Below are positions 28,377-37,457 of a DNA stretch of 64,000 nucleotides, in pieces. Position 1 is the first letter of the stretch. Every line of letters begins with the position of its first letter. Source of the stretch: Telmatobacter sp. DSM 110680. GTDB taxonomy: Bacteria; Acidobacteriota; Terriglobia; Terriglobales; Acidobacteriaceae. The notes under the pieces are model-generated. The model was not told the DNA's origin and ran no database searches. It saw only the letters and a program-made list of their open reading frames with translations. The DNA is taken from NCBI RefSeq assembly GCF_039994875.1, contig NZ_CP121196.1, forward strand, positions 4,960,001 through 5,024,000, in the 5' to 3' direction. The position numbers and the translations under genes are program-made.

Positions 28377-28530
28377 TTGAGAACCACCAGGGATCGGTCG
28401 AGGTGAAAATATTAAGGATTATCTAAAAGAATTCGCGTTCCGGTTCAAACGCCGCAAATTCGCAGTCTAGACCAACTTTTCTACCGCGTGGCGCAGTTCG
28501 CCGCGCTCCAGAACCCACAACTCACAGACG
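28377..28530 (+). mobile_element. Decayed C-terminal end of an IS1595/ISXO2-type transposase
   Basis: Three frames read in sequence give the usual end of this transposase group. ENHQGSV (near 28380-28400) is followed after a frame change by DYLKEFAFRFKRR (28417-28455). After another change comes LDQLFYRVAQ (about 28471-28500). The order and spacing match the xHQGxV, YLxEFxFRFNRR and LFYRLxQ pattern I know from IS1595-family enzymes. No N-terminal part, intact frame or inverted repeats could be identified, so this is a relic. The rest of the 403-base gap (28283-28685) shows nothing else I can name. Confidence 0.55.
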
Positions 28531-28685
28531 CAATTGTGGATTCGGCCTCAACGGAAATTGAGGAAATAGCGCAAGCCACATCTGTTGGAGGCTACCTGAG
28601 GCAAATGGATATCCGATCGAAGCTTTCTACGCTAGGTGGTTTTTTTTGTGGCAGTTACGCGCCAGCACGTACATTATAGAAGAAC

Positions 28686-30440
28686 TTACCAGCGCGGTGT
28701 AGACGCCCTTTTGTCCTGCATGACGTATGGAACAATCTCCAGAGGACTCTGATCCGGCTGTATGAGCCAGACTTTGCGGCTGTTGTAGTACCGAATCAGC
28801 TGCAGATTGCTGGCAGGGTCGAGTTCCCGCGCCCAGATTATCTTTGATGCGTCGATGTCCGCGCAGTTGTAAACCCACTCATCGTCAGGCTCGTGATCGC
28901 CAGAATAACGAACAACGGCCAGCTGTTTTCCAGGGAGATGCTCCAATGCGCGCTCGACATCTGCCCGCGGCTTACCAAAGTTTTCGACTCCGAGCCATTC
29001 CCAAGCCACTGATCCCCTGTCGCTGAGCTTGAAGTGAAGATCTTCTGCGAAAGGCCGCAAGCACACAAGGAGCAGAGACGCCAATATGGCGAAGCGGACC
29101 AGCGTTCGACCGATTGGCCTATCCCCAGGCTTCCATTGACGGAAATGGCGTGCGCACTGCAAGCCGACGGCATAGAATGCTGCTGTGAAAGGCGCCAGAT
29201 AGTGAGGCACAAAAAAGATTTGGATTGCGTTGGCTCCCAACGCAATGATCAGGAACAGTGCCAGAAAGCGAAGTCGACGATCACGAAAGACATGTGAAAG
29301 CATCGCAAGCAGCGGAAGCAATGTAAGTCCGGCGTAAAACTCGGACACCACAAATGTTCTGTAGACGAAGACGACCGGATAGAGGCGCAGCGAATGAACC
29401 TTATTGTAATAAGACATTTCCTCTGAACTGTATAACTGCCTCATCTGCTCGTTGTGATAAATGGGCACGGGGCGGGGAGACTGCCAGATAAAATACGGGG
29501 CGACACCGTACGTGGCGCGATTGATGGTATACGGCAGGGTGTATGGACTTCCGAAGACGCGGAAATTGTAATAGCCCATTCCCAGGGTAGCCACGATCAG
29601 GAGCACGAGGGCGGCCGCGCTACGAAGCAGAAGCCGGGATTTCGTGAGTTTGCATCCGCTCGAGAAGTACCACCGGCAAATGAAGGCTGAGACAGCCACA
29701 AAAAGAAGCAGGCCTTCGAATGGACGTGTATTGGCTAGGAGTACTACGCCCAGAGCCATGAGCAGAGCGTGATGTACTCGTTGGTTCCGCGTGAAACGAG
29801 GGAGTCCCCCCAATACGAGCGCCCCTCCGAGCGCGGCAAGCGAACCTGCGCCGGTGTATGTATCAATCCAATAGCTGAACAAGGCTAAGTGAACGACTGC
29901 AAACATGCCACCTAGGAATGCCCAGGAAGCGGGAAGCCAAGCTTGCAGCATCCAGCAGATCGCTGCGCACATAAGCGATGTCGCAATGAGCAGCCCAAAC
30001 CAAGGATTCCCAAAGAGAACTTTCCCGGCGGCCAGCACAAATCCCTGGGCGGGGAAATACATAGACATATAAGTTGGCTTCATATCGATGTGGAACGATT
30101 CGAAATGGGGCCACATTACGGGTGTGGGGTTTGTGAGGCGTCCATGCGCAAACGTGTCTGCCGCAAGAAGAAAGCTGAAGTCATCATGAACAAACGGGAG
30201 TGGTATCGGCAACCGGGGGAGCAGTAGAAGTCGCAGCAGAATAACCGAGATGCCAACTATGAACACCGCTAGCCTTTTTCTACTCGCAAGGCAAGCCAAC
30301 GAACTCTCGATGCGAGAAAACCATGTGGAACACAGCTCTGGCCACGCAAAGGCGGCCCCAACAGAGATTAGCGTAATGCCAATCTCAAGCGCGATGATTG
30401 GCGCGGGCCCGTTGGCGGATAAGGAAACAGGCACAGACAT
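28686..30440 (-). CDS. Membrane glycosyltransferase-like protein (GT-C), paralogue A
   Basis: A 584-residue protein with about eleven hydrophobic segments. The first periplasmic loop has PFVHDDFSFLLAADTF, an Asp-Asp pair as in GT-C enzymes, then HIDMKPTYMSMYFPAQG. The C-terminal 90 residues form a soluble domain with VRYSGDHEPDDEWVYN and KIIWARELDPASN. The protein at 31366-33123 is closely similar along the whole length, so the two arose by duplication. A GT2 gene lies between them. Probably moves a sugar from polyprenyl phosphate onto a lipid or glycan outside the membrane; substrate unknown. Confidence 0.7.
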   Translation of the reverse strand: MSVPVSLSANGPAPIIALEIGITLISVGAAFAWPELCSTWFSRIESSLACLASRKRLAVFIVGISVILLRLLLLPRLPIPLPFVHDDFSFLLAADTFAHGRLTNPTPVMWPHFESFHIDMKPTYMSMYFPAQGFVLAAGKVLFGNPWFGLLIATSLMCAAICWMLQAWLPASWAFLGGMFAVVHLALFSYWIDTYTGAGSLAALGGALVLGGLPRFTRNQRVHHALLMALGVVLLANTRPFEGLLLFVAVSAFICRWYFSSGCKLTKSRLLLRSAAALVLLIVATLGMGYYNFRVFGSPYTLPYTINRATYGVAPYFIWQSPRPVPIYHNEQMRQLYSSEEMSYYNKVHSLRLYPVVFVYRTFVVSEFYAGLTLLPLLAMLSHVFRDRRLRFLALFLIIALGANAIQIFFVPHYLAPFTAAFYAVGLQCARHFRQWKPGDRPIGRTLVRFAILASLLLVCLRPFAEDLHFKLSDRGSVAWEWLGVENFGKPRADVERALEHLPGKQLAVVRYSGDHEPDDEWVYNCADIDASKIIWARELDPASNLQLIRYYNSRKVWLIQPDQSPLEIVPYVMQDKRASTPRW

Positions 30441-30525
30441 TCAGGCGTTATCTCGTGAACCTGTTGGGCATGGGATCGGTAATGCTCGAAATGACAGCAG
30501 ACTTGACATGATTTCTCTTTATGCA

Positions 30526-31314
30526 TTAAATCCGGCGAGCATATTCGGAATAGAACTCTTGGTCTACTTTTCTTCCGTTGGCATCGAATCGCGCCAAGTG
30601 TATGACACCCATCTTGTGCGCTACATAGCTCATCGTCGTACCAAGAACGCCGATACCGTACTCGACACTACGTTTGAAGTTGATCGAGGAAGCTTCCTCG
30701 AAATACTTCGTCGGACACGATATCTCTCCAATATGAAAGCCAAACATCACGGCCTGGGCAATCATCTGGTTGTCGAATACGAAGTCATCCGAGTTTTCAA
30801 GGATGGGTAGCGTCTCAAGCAGTTGGCGCGAGAAGGCGCGGAATCCTGTGTGATATTCCGATAGCTTGACGCCGAGAAACAGATTTTGGAATGCGGTCAG
30901 GCAGCGATTGAAGACATACTTGTAGAAAGGCATCCCTCCCCGCAGCGCGCCGCCACCCAAAATGCGGGAAGCCAGCACCATATCGTAAACACCGCTGGCG
31001 ATCATGCCTGCCATGGCGGGGACCAAAAGGGGAGTGTATTGATAATCCGGATGAACCATGACAACTATGTCAGCCCCGGCTGCAAGCGCTTCCCGGTAAC
31101 AGGTTTGTTGGTTGCGTCCATATCCGTAATTTGAATCGTGTACGAAAGTGTGCACGCCAAGTTGCTTTGACATGGCCGCTGTCTGGTCCTTGCTCGAGTC
31201 GTCGACAAGGATCTTGATATCAACTAGGTCTGACAGTTCGCGCACGGTCATTTCCAGCGTCTTTTCCGCGTTGTATGCCGGCATGACCACAGCAATGCGC
31301 TTTCCGTTGATCAT
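30526..31314 (-). CDS. GT2 family glycosyltransferase
   Basis: A 262-residue family 2 glycosyltransferase: [54 protein letters not shown] at the DxD position, and [14 protein letters not shown]. The layout matches DPM1-like polyprenyl-phosphate glycosyltransferases without membrane helices. It sits between two paralogous GT-C-like genes on the same strand, which suggests that it makes the lipid-linked donor they use. A plus-strand open frame across the same bases (30250-30810) is antisense and was rejected. Confidence 0.85.
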   Translation of the reverse strand: MINGKRIAVVMPAYNAEKTLEMTVRELSDLVDIKILVDDSSKDQTAAMSKQLGVHTFVHDSNYGYGRNQQTCYREALAAGADIVVMVHPDYQYTPLLVPAMAGMIASGVYDMVLASRILGGGALRGGMPFYKYVFNRCLTAFQNLFLGVKLSEYHTGFRAFSRQLLETLPILENSDDFVFDNQMIAQAVMFGFHIGEISCPTKYFEEASSINFKRSVEYGIGVLGTTMSYVAHKMGVIHLARFDANGRKVDQEFYSEYARRI

Positions 31315-31365
31315 CTACTCTCCATCGTTATCAATTCATTCTCAAGCATAAAAGGAGGAAACGCA

Positions 31366-33123
31366 CTAGCGCACCGTTGAAGTTATCTGCCCAGGTAACA
31401 GGTATGGGGAGACGGCGACAGGCTGCGCGTCGGGTTGTACGAGCCAGACCTTGCGATTCCTATAATATTGGAACAATTCGAGATTGCTGGCGGGGTCCAT
31501 TTCGCGTGCCCAGATTACTTTGGAATGTTCGATATCGGCAGCATTGTAGACCCACTCATCCTGGGGGTTGTGGTCAGAAGAGTAGCGTACAACTGCGAGT
31601 TGCTCACCGGGAAGCTTCTCGAGCTCCTGCGACACACCTGCGCGGTCTTTGCCAAAGATCTCGGGCCCGTACCAGCTGAAATTCCATGTGGATGATGGCC
31701 ATTCAGGAAACGAAAGATTAAGAGGCTTAGAGAAGAGACGCACCCCGGACATCACGATAATAACAACCACACTGAACCGAACCAAGGCCAAGCCCACAGG
31801 TTGGTCGCCCGGTTTGAAATGCCGCATGTGGCGCATGGCCTGTAAGCCAACGGCGTAGATGGCTGCGGTGAAAGGCGCCATGTAATGGGGAATCAGAAAA
31901 ATCTCAACAATCATTCCGGCTGACAAGAACACCAGGCAAATCAATAGAAACTTGACACGTTGGTCTCGGCACACTCGCCGCGACATGAAGGCGAATGGTA
32001 ACAGCGCGAAGCCCGTGAAAAAAAGCGTTCCGATAATTGCTTTGATTAAAGTCATTTTGAAGAAGCCCTTCACCGAACGAGCCTTCGCGTAATCGTCGAA
32101 TTCATCCTCGTGATAAAAGCGACGCATTTCAGCGTGATGATAGGAGGGTTCGGGTCGTGGTTTCTGCCATGCGAAATATGGCGCGATGGCATAAGTTGCG
32201 CGATTAACGGTGTAAGGCAGAGTCAACGGATTGCCAAAGACCCTGTAATCGTAGTATCCCAGCCACGCGGCAGCGCCGACGACGACCGCCAGCGGAATGA
32301 TTAGACGGCGCAAGAGCACCGCTGGATGTGGACGGTTTTGGGCTACGAGATACCAGTGAATGAGTGATGCTGCGACCGGAAGAAATAACAGCATGCTCTC
32401 AAATGGTCGGGTCGTGAACATCAGCGCCATGCCGATTGCCATTAGCAACGCATAACGAAATAGCGGTCGGCGTTTGAATCGCGGCAACCCACCGAGAATT
32501 AACGCCCCCCCAAGGGCGGCTATCGACCCAGCCGCATGAAACGTATTTGTCCAGTAGCTGAAGAGGCCCAGGTGAATGACTGCCAGCATGCCTCCCATAA
32601 AGGCCCAAGTGGCGGGTAGCCATGCCTGAAGCATCCAGCAAATACCTGCACACATCAGCGCGCTCATAATGAGGATCCCAAACCACGGGTTTCCAAACAG
32701 CAGCTTCCCTGCCGCCATTACAAGGCCCTGAGGGGGGAAGTACATCGACATGTACGTCGGCAGCATGTCGATGTGGATTGATTCAAAATGGACCCACATG
32801 GCAGGGGTGGGATTGGTGAGGTGTCCATGCGAGAAGGTGTCTGAAGCAAGCAGGAAACTGAAGTCATCGGGTACAAACGGAAGTGGGATGGGGCACCAGG
32901 GAAGAATCGCAAGGCGAAGGAGAAGCCCTGCTGCCCCAACGATCATGACTGCAATGCCCTGTTTCCGAGCGAGGCGCCCGAACCAACGCTCAACGCGCAA
33001 GAACCATGAGGAACACAGTCGAGGCCAAGCAAAAGAGGCCGCAACAAAAATCGCAGTAAGACCGCCCTCAATGAACGTCAGCGTGATGTTCTGTTCATGG
33101 GGCGCGGTCATTAGGATGGACAT
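31366..33123 (-). CDS. Membrane glycosyltransferase-like protein (GT-C), paralogue B
   Basis: A 585-residue polytopic protein, closely similar to the one at 28686-30440. Shared blocks include FAWPRLCSSWF, PDDFSFLLASDTFSHG, HLTNPTP, MSMYFPPQG, KLLFGNPWFG and ICWMLQAWLP. The start ATG 33123 is chosen because the paralogue aligns from that residue; the open frame reaches a TTG at 33201 that would add 26 residues. The C-terminal soluble part again has VRYSSDHNPQDEWVYN. The two copies flank a GT2 gene, so the arrangement looks like a tandem duplication that has since diverged. Confidence 0.7.
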   Translation of the reverse strand: MSILMTAPHEQNITLTFIEGGLTAIFVAASFAWPRLCSSWFLRVERWFGRLARKQGIAVMIVGAAGLLLRLAILPWCPIPLPFVPDDFSFLLASDTFSHGHLTNPTPAMWVHFESIHIDMLPTYMSMYFPPQGLVMAAGKLLFGNPWFGILIMSALMCAGICWMLQAWLPATWAFMGGMLAVIHLGLFSYWTNTFHAAGSIAALGGALILGGLPRFKRRPLFRYALLMAIGMALMFTTRPFESMLLFLPVAASLIHWYLVAQNRPHPAVLLRRLIIPLAVVVGAAAWLGYYDYRVFGNPLTLPYTVNRATYAIAPYFAWQKPRPEPSYHHAEMRRFYHEDEFDDYAKARSVKGFFKMTLIKAIIGTLFFTGFALLPFAFMSRRVCRDQRVKFLLICLVFLSAGMIVEIFLIPHYMAPFTAAIYAVGLQAMRHMRHFKPGDQPVGLALVRFSVVVIIVMSGVRLFSKPLNLSFPEWPSSTWNFSWYGPEIFGKDRAGVSQELEKLPGEQLAVVRYSSDHNPQDEWVYNAADIEHSKVIWAREMDPASNLELFQYYRNRKVWLVQPDAQPVAVSPYLLPGQITSTVR

Positions 33124-33360
33124 ATAGTAAATTTGCCACAGCCGGAAGGGTGCGTCGCGTCCTCGTTCGGAGATTGTGAGAGAGTGATCAGAGTTGATCA
33201 ATCCTCATGCACTAGTGGTCGAAGAGAACTCTGTGCGCCGCTGGCACTTTCACACAGCTTCAAGGCTGCAGCGGCTCTAGCATGGCTAGAGACTGTGATG
33301 GCTTGGCACGTTTTGGAGCTGGAGTAATCTCGTTTCCCAACTCGATAAATTTCTTCTAGA

Positions 33361-33400
33361 AACAAAGCAGCCTGGAAGTGGAACTCCAGGCTGCTTTGTT
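33361..33400 (-). terminator. Strong intrinsic terminator after flp
   Basis: A perfect 16-bp inverted repeat, 33361-33376 pairing with 33385-33400 (AACAAAGCAGCCTGGA and its complement), with an 8-base loop. On the minus strand it lies 33 bases after the flp stop and is followed by a T-rich stretch (GTTTCTAGAAG). It should end the flp transcript and isolate the pilin gene from the glycosyltransferase gene downstream. It may also work in the other direction. Confidence 0.85.
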
Positions 33401-33433
33401 TGTAGCTTGATTCCGGCGAAGCCGGATTTCGGA

Positions 33434-33631
33434 CTACGTGATCTGAGTGGTGAGGGTGGTCGAGATGTTCGAGAAGGCGTGGTTCAGGCCGGTCGCGAGA
33501 TATCCCATGCCGGTGATCGCGCCGAACGCAATCAAGGCAACAACGAGGGCGTACTCAACGAGATCCTGACCTTCTTCGCGCTCAATCAGGTTCTTCGCTG
33601 CGAGGTACATCTTGTTCATCAGAACGGTCAT
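33434..33631 (-). CDS. flp: Flp/Fap-type pilin
   Basis: A 65-residue prepilin for Tad pili. The leader ends in REEG and the mature protein starts QDLVEYALVVALIAFGA. This gives the Flp signature G/XXXXEY, with Glu+5 and Tyr+6, followed by one hydrophobic helix. The mature pilin would be about 44 residues. ATG 33631 is supported by GGAGA about 7 bases upstream. The prepilin peptidase at 49880-50407 should cleave it. The gene is monocistronic, with an upstream promoter-like region and a strong terminator, as expected for an abundant pilin made at higher levels than its assembly machinery. Confidence 0.93.
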   Translation of the reverse strand: MTVLMNKMYLAAKNLIEREEGQDLVEYALVVALIAFGAITGMGYLATGLNHAFSNISTTLTTQIT

Positions 33632-33662
33632 CTGTAATTCTCCATTTCCTGGGTTGGGGTTC

Positions 33663-33677
33663 CAGTCAGTGACTGGT
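33663..33677. promoter_or_regulatory. Perfect palindrome in the flp leader
   Basis: CCAGTCAGTGACTGG is a perfect inverted repeat with 7-bp arms around one base. It lies between the proposed flp promoter and the flp start codon (about 32 bases upstream of ATG). It could be an operator or a small RNA hairpin affecting pilin translation. The function is inferred from symmetry and position. Confidence 0.4.
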
Positions 33678-33710
33678 GGTGCATGGGTTGAAGCAAGTGT
33701 TGTGCATTAG

Positions 33711-33739
33711 GTTTAGCACTTGGATTTATTAGAAGTCAA
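33711..33739 (-). promoter_or_regulatory. Possible sigma-70-type promoter of flp
   Basis: On the minus strand TTGACT (33739-33734) is followed after 17 bases by TAAACC (33716-33711), preceded by TG in the extended -10 position. Transcription would start near 33704, giving a leader of about 70 bases. The -35 box is good; the -10 box is poor, so this is a weak or activated promoter at best. Confidence 0.4.
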
Positions 33740-33755
33740 TAACGGAGGAATGGGC

Positions 33756-33828
33756 ATAGCACAAAAGATGTAACCAAGGTGTCTTGCGAGGGGGTTGACA
33801 TACACCTCGGAGTTAGATAGCACAAAAG
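33756..33828 (-). repeat. Direct repeat ATAGCACAAAAG upstream of flp
   Basis: The 12-base sequence ATAGCACAAAAG occurs exactly at 33756-33767 and at 33817-33828, 61 bases apart, upstream of the proposed flp promoter. A near match (ATAGCGCAAAAA, 10 of 12) lies at 41754-41765, about 60 bases upstream of the Tad gene rcpC/cpaB in the same orientation. This suggests a binding site shared by the pilin and pilus-machinery promoters. Confidence 0.45.
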
Positions 33829-33885
33829 TGTTATTCCCTTCTCTGTCGGAATAGTCTACCGCAAGCGATCCCAGCTACCTTCCTT

Positions 33886-34848
33886 TCAGGCATTTAACCC
33901 TGCCAGGCCAGATTTCGCTGTGGAGTCATCAACCCTCAAGACTGCATCTGCAAGACCCGTGCAAACCGCGGCAAGAAATAGCCCCGCAATTACGTCAACT
34001 CCGTAGTGCCAGCCGGTTGACATCGTAGACAACGTGATCAATCCCGCAACAAGAATCGCTGGATAGCGAAGGAAGCGAAACTGCTGCAATGCGTGAGCGG
34101 AAATGACCGCCCAAAACACGTGGAAGGATGGAAAGCAGATAATGCCTCCGAACGAGTCTCTGCTTGAAATGACTCCAAGGCGCAGGGAGTGGATGCTCGA
34201 TTCGCATGCGAGTTGCACGGGATTTGGCGCAAAATGCCACGCCACCCAAGGGCCAATGGCTGGAAGCAAAAGCATAAAGGGAAGAGCTAGAACGAAAGCA
34301 AATGCATTTGCCAGGACAAATTGTTGTGCAGCACGGCGCTTGCCCGTGCAAGCCGGCAAAAAAATTGCACTAAGCAAAAGGGGGTGCAGCATCCAGTAGT
34401 AACTAAACGTAAGCAGGGACAGTAAAAGTGGATGGCTTCCAGTGAATGCCATGATCGCAGGAATATTGATCCACAGATGTTCATCGAGTTGCCGCCAGAG
34501 CATATCCCTGAGCGGAAATGCGTGGGCAATCGTCGTTGGGGCGACCTGAGTCACCAATGCGGCGACGACAAGAGTCCAGGGAAGCATCAGAGCAGCATCG
34601 CGCCGTTCCCAGGATTTTCGCTCATGGAAATACGCCGGAACCACAAGGAGAGGCGGGAGCAGCAGAACCGTCGCTTCAAGTAAGGGTAGCCCGATGCTCA
34701 TTGCCCCAAGGGGTGGCAAGATCACGCAGACTGCGAGAAGGACTGCGCAGCAGCCTGCCAATGCTAGATGAACAACGAGTGGAGGCGAGGGCTTCACCAC
34801 CTCATTCGAGCCAGCAGAGTCAGGTTTCGCAATCGCAATCAAGGACAT
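33886..34848 (-). CDS. PAP2-superfamily membrane phosphatase (inositol phosphotransferase-like)
   Basis: A 320-residue protein with about seven membrane helices. The PAP2 motifs are ICFPSFHVFWAVIS and STGWHYGVDVIAG, with LLPAIGPWVAWHF before them. It has the same organisation as the protein at 13691-14668 and is its paralogue. Expected to dephosphorylate or transphosphorylate a lipid phosphate at the outer face of the membrane, perhaps the polyprenyl carrier used by neighbouring glycosyltransferases. It lies between flp and a GT87 gene; the relation to pili is probably positional only. Confidence 0.75.
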   Translation of the reverse strand: MSLIAIAKPDSAGSNEVVKPSPPLVVHLALAGCCAVLLAVCVILPPLGAMSIGLPLLEATVLLLPPLLVVPAYFHERKSWERRDAALMLPWTLVVAALVTQVAPTTIAHAFPLRDMLWRQLDEHLWINIPAIMAFTGSHPLLLSLLTFSYYWMLHPLLLSAIFLPACTGKRRAAQQFVLANAFAFVLALPFMLLLPAIGPWVAWHFAPNPVQLACESSIHSLRLGVISSRDSFGGIICFPSFHVFWAVISAHALQQFRFLRYPAILVAGLITLSTMSTGWHYGVDVIAGLFLAAVCTGLADAVLRVDDSTAKSGLAGLNA

Positions 34849-34971
34849 GACTTTCCCAATGTAAACCAGTTTTCATGGTTTACCGGGGCGCCGCCGGAAA
34901 TGCAGATTACGGCTGAGTGGAAGTCGTTCCCAATCGAACCGGATCTTCCAACAATTCGGCAGACCCCCAGT

Positions 34972-36336
34972 TCAACCGGGCACAGTTTGGCTGCTCTTCC
35001 GAAGATTCGAGTCGTCTCGTGAAACCCCTAAATCTGAGGGGCTCAGGCAGCGGCGTCTGTACAACCACAAATAGAAGGCACCTAAGACCAGCAGGATGAT
35101 GGGAATCGGACGAGCAAGAATGATCGTAAGCATCTTCGACGGCATACCCGCGGTTGAGAGGCTCAAATCCTTAGTCAGGAGGGCAAGCATCGCCAAGGGA
35201 AGATCTGAGGTAATCAAGATCGCCATGGAATTGAGCAGGATTGCGACCTTTCCCAATCGGCCGCCCTCCGCCAACAGCATCGCGCATGCGGGAAGCGTCA
35301 GCAAAAGCAGCTTTGCGTCATACGGGCGGTGATAGACAGGGAGCATGGAAAGAGCCGCAATCGCAGCGAGTCCAAGGTAGTCTTTCGATCGAGACGGCTT
35401 GGCCCTGAGAGTGACGACCATCCACGCGATCATGAGCCCCCCGCATGTCAAATAAGTGATTGAGTTATAGACACGCGGGTCATCGCGAAAGACACTGATA
35501 ACGGTTTGCAGATCGATGATCGAGCCGCCGCCAGTTCCAATCGCGGCAGGCCCTGGGTCGGTGATCCCGCCGCGGACAGACGTAGCGGACAGATTGGCAG
35601 ATAGTTCATGGAACCAATGGGGCGAGACAGAAGAGACCCACATTGTCGCCGTCAGCCCAATTACGACCGTCAGGGCCAGTGCCTGCAATGCGCGCTTTCG
35701 ATATGCTCCCCCGGCCAGGAGGAAGTAGAGCCAGACCGGCCCTGTGTCGTGGGGCTTTAGAGCGAGGCTCACGGCTAAACAGACAACAGCCGCGAACGTG
35801 TATTTGTCTTCGAGAATGCACCAGGCAGCCACCACGCAGAGACCGATAGCCAGGCCAGCGGCGTTTCCGCCCGCAAAGAGGATTCCGCAATTAGCAAGCA
35901 GAAAGCAGCTCAGATAAAAGGAGGCGCCTGGAGCGTGCTCTTGTGCAAGTGCCCACATCAGAAACGCCGCAAGTGTGAACGCCGCCACCGTGAGGGCCGT
36001 CCACAGCATATGGGCTACCCCCCACGACAGCATTGCAAAGGGAGCGATGCATAAAAATGCAGTGGGAACGTACACCTGCAGAGCGACTACTTGCCGAACC
36101 CTCTCCAGTTCCGCAGGGTTCGAAGGGCGCTCCCCTCCCTCCGCAAGGTAGACGCTCATCAATTCGTTCTCGTTATACGGATCGCGATGCTGAAGGAGAC
36201 ACCGAGCACCGTAGTAGACCACTTTGAAATCGACGATGATGCCCCGAGCAGAACTCTCCAGCGCAAAGCCCCATAAGACTGAGAATCCGCTGATTGCCGT
36301 CAGCAAAACAAGAATGGCTGCTCGCGCTTTTGTCAT
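34972..36336 (-). CDS. GT87/DUF2029 family membrane glycosyltransferase
   Basis: A 454-residue polytopic protein of the DUF2029 (GT87) type, relatives of polyprenyl-phosphate-mannose-dependent mannosyltransferases. The catalytic-type Asp is in IIVDFKVVYYGARCLLQ after the first helix, followed by HRDPYNENEL. VYVPTAFLCIAPFAMLSW is also family-like. About ten hydrophobic segments follow. ATG 36336 starts just before the signal-anchor helix. A second family member is at 37458-38588, with a GT2 gene in between on the other strand. Confidence 0.8.
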   Translation of the reverse strand: MTKARAAILVLLTAISGFSVLWGFALESSARGIIVDFKVVYYGARCLLQHRDPYNENELMSVYLAEGGERPSNPAELERVRQVVALQVYVPTAFLCIAPFAMLSWGVAHMLWTALTVAAFTLAAFLMWALAQEHAPGASFYLSCFLLANCGILFAGGNAAGLAIGLCVVAAWCILEDKYTFAAVVCLAVSLALKPHDTGPVWLYFLLAGGAYRKRALQALALTVVIGLTATMWVSSVSPHWFHELSANLSATSVRGGITDPGPAAIGTGGGSIIDLQTVISVFRDDPRVYNSITYLTCGGLMIAWMVVTLRAKPSRSKDYLGLAAIAALSMLPVYHRPYDAKLLLLTLPACAMLLAEGGRLGKVAILLNSMAILITSDLPLAMLALLTKDLSLSTAGMPSKMLTIILARPIPIILLVLGAFYLWLYRRRCLSPSDLGVSRDDSNLRKSSQTVPG

Positions 36337-36573
36337 GCTCTATGCTCCGTTCCGCCCCGTCCGTCACCCAGCAGCGAACGGGATCGGAGTTTGGTCAGAT
36401 CTCTATCCTACTTACACCCAAAGTCATTCCTAAAAGCGTGGTTCCAGCTGGAAGCATAAGAACCGATAGTTACGATCGCATTGGGCTAGCGAAAGCTAGC
36501 TCCATTGGGATTCAGAGGTTTAGGTTATATTAAGCCAACGCTCATGAACACTCTAAGCAGCTGAGACTCTCTT

Positions 36574-37302
36574 ATGTCGAAAATACAGACCAACGATGAT
36601 GTATCGCCGTGTGTGACCGTTGTGATGCCGGTGTATAACGAAGCCGCAACTGTATCGAAGGTCATCCAAGAGGTGCTCGCGCAGCGGCCCTTGCTGGAAC
36701 TGGTCATTGTCGATGACTGCTCGACTGACGGCACTTTCGCCCAACTGCAAGAGCTCGCCCAGATGGACCGCCGGATTGCTCTCACACGGCACGATGTCAA
36801 TCAAGGGAAAGGAGCTGCCTTGCGCACGGGCATCGCGCAGGCAACATCAGAAATTGTGATCATTCAGGACGCGGATCTGGAATACGATCCCGGAGAATAC
36901 TATCGCTTGCTCGCCCCAATTCTCTCCGGAAAAGCTGACGTAGTTTTTGGTTCGCGGTTTCAGGGAGGCGAGAGTGCTCATCGCGTTCTGTACTTTTGGC
37001 ATTCGGTTGGAAACAAATTCCTCACGATGTGCTCCAACATGGCTACCGACTTGAACCTGACGGATATGGAAACGTGCTACAAGACATTTCGCCGGGAGGT
37101 CATTCAGAAAATTCAAATCCAGGAGAACCGATTCGGAGTTGAACCAGAGATCACAGCCAAAGTTGCAAAAGCCAACCTTCGCATATATGAAGTTGGGATA
37201 TCGTATAGCGGCCGTACTTATGCTGAGGGAAAGAAGATCGGCTGGCGGGACGGGCTCAAAGCATTTTGGTGCATTTGGAAATATAATTTCTGGGACAATT
37301 GA
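36574..37302 (+). CDS. GT2 glycosyltransferase, polyprenyl-phosphate type
   Basis: A 242-residue family 2 enzyme: [36 protein letters not shown], the DxD motif [17 protein letters not shown], and [12 protein letters not shown], all typical of dolichol/polyprenyl-phosphate mannose or glucose synthases. There are no membrane helices at the C-terminus. It lies between two GT87 genes transcribed the other way, so it may supply their lipid-linked donor. A TATATT hexamer lies about 45 bases upstream but no good -35 box pairs with it. Confidence 0.88.
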   Translation: MSKIQTNDDVSPCVTVVMPVYNEAATVSKVIQEVLAQRPLLELVIVDDCSTDGTFAQLQELAQMDRRIALTRHDVNQGKGAALRTGIAQATSEIVIIQDADLEYDPGEYYRLLAPILSGKADVVFGSRFQGGESAHRVLYFWHSVGNKFLTMCSNMATDLNLTDMETCYKTFRREVIQKIQIQENRFGVEPEITAKVAKANLRIYEVGISYSGRTYAEGKKIGWRDGLKAFWCIWKYNFWDN

Positions 37303-37457
37303 GCACCTCGCCCTTAGCCTGTCACCAAAATATCGTCTTCTTGAAACATAGCAAGTCGCAGACAACTCTTTCGCTGAAATTCAAAGTAAAAGAAGATGAA
37401 TTCCTAACAAAGAGATGCTGGTTACTGTCTGATTACGATTGCAAAAGTAAGACCGCT

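Noticed and set aside
30250-30810. Plus-strand open frame of 186 codons
   Set aside because: Antisense to two well-supported minus-strand genes and without recognisable features.
33302-33318. Possible sigma-54 promoter (TTGGCAC followed by TTTTGGA)
   Set aside because: The TTGC half is missing and the site is not upstream of a plus-strand gene.
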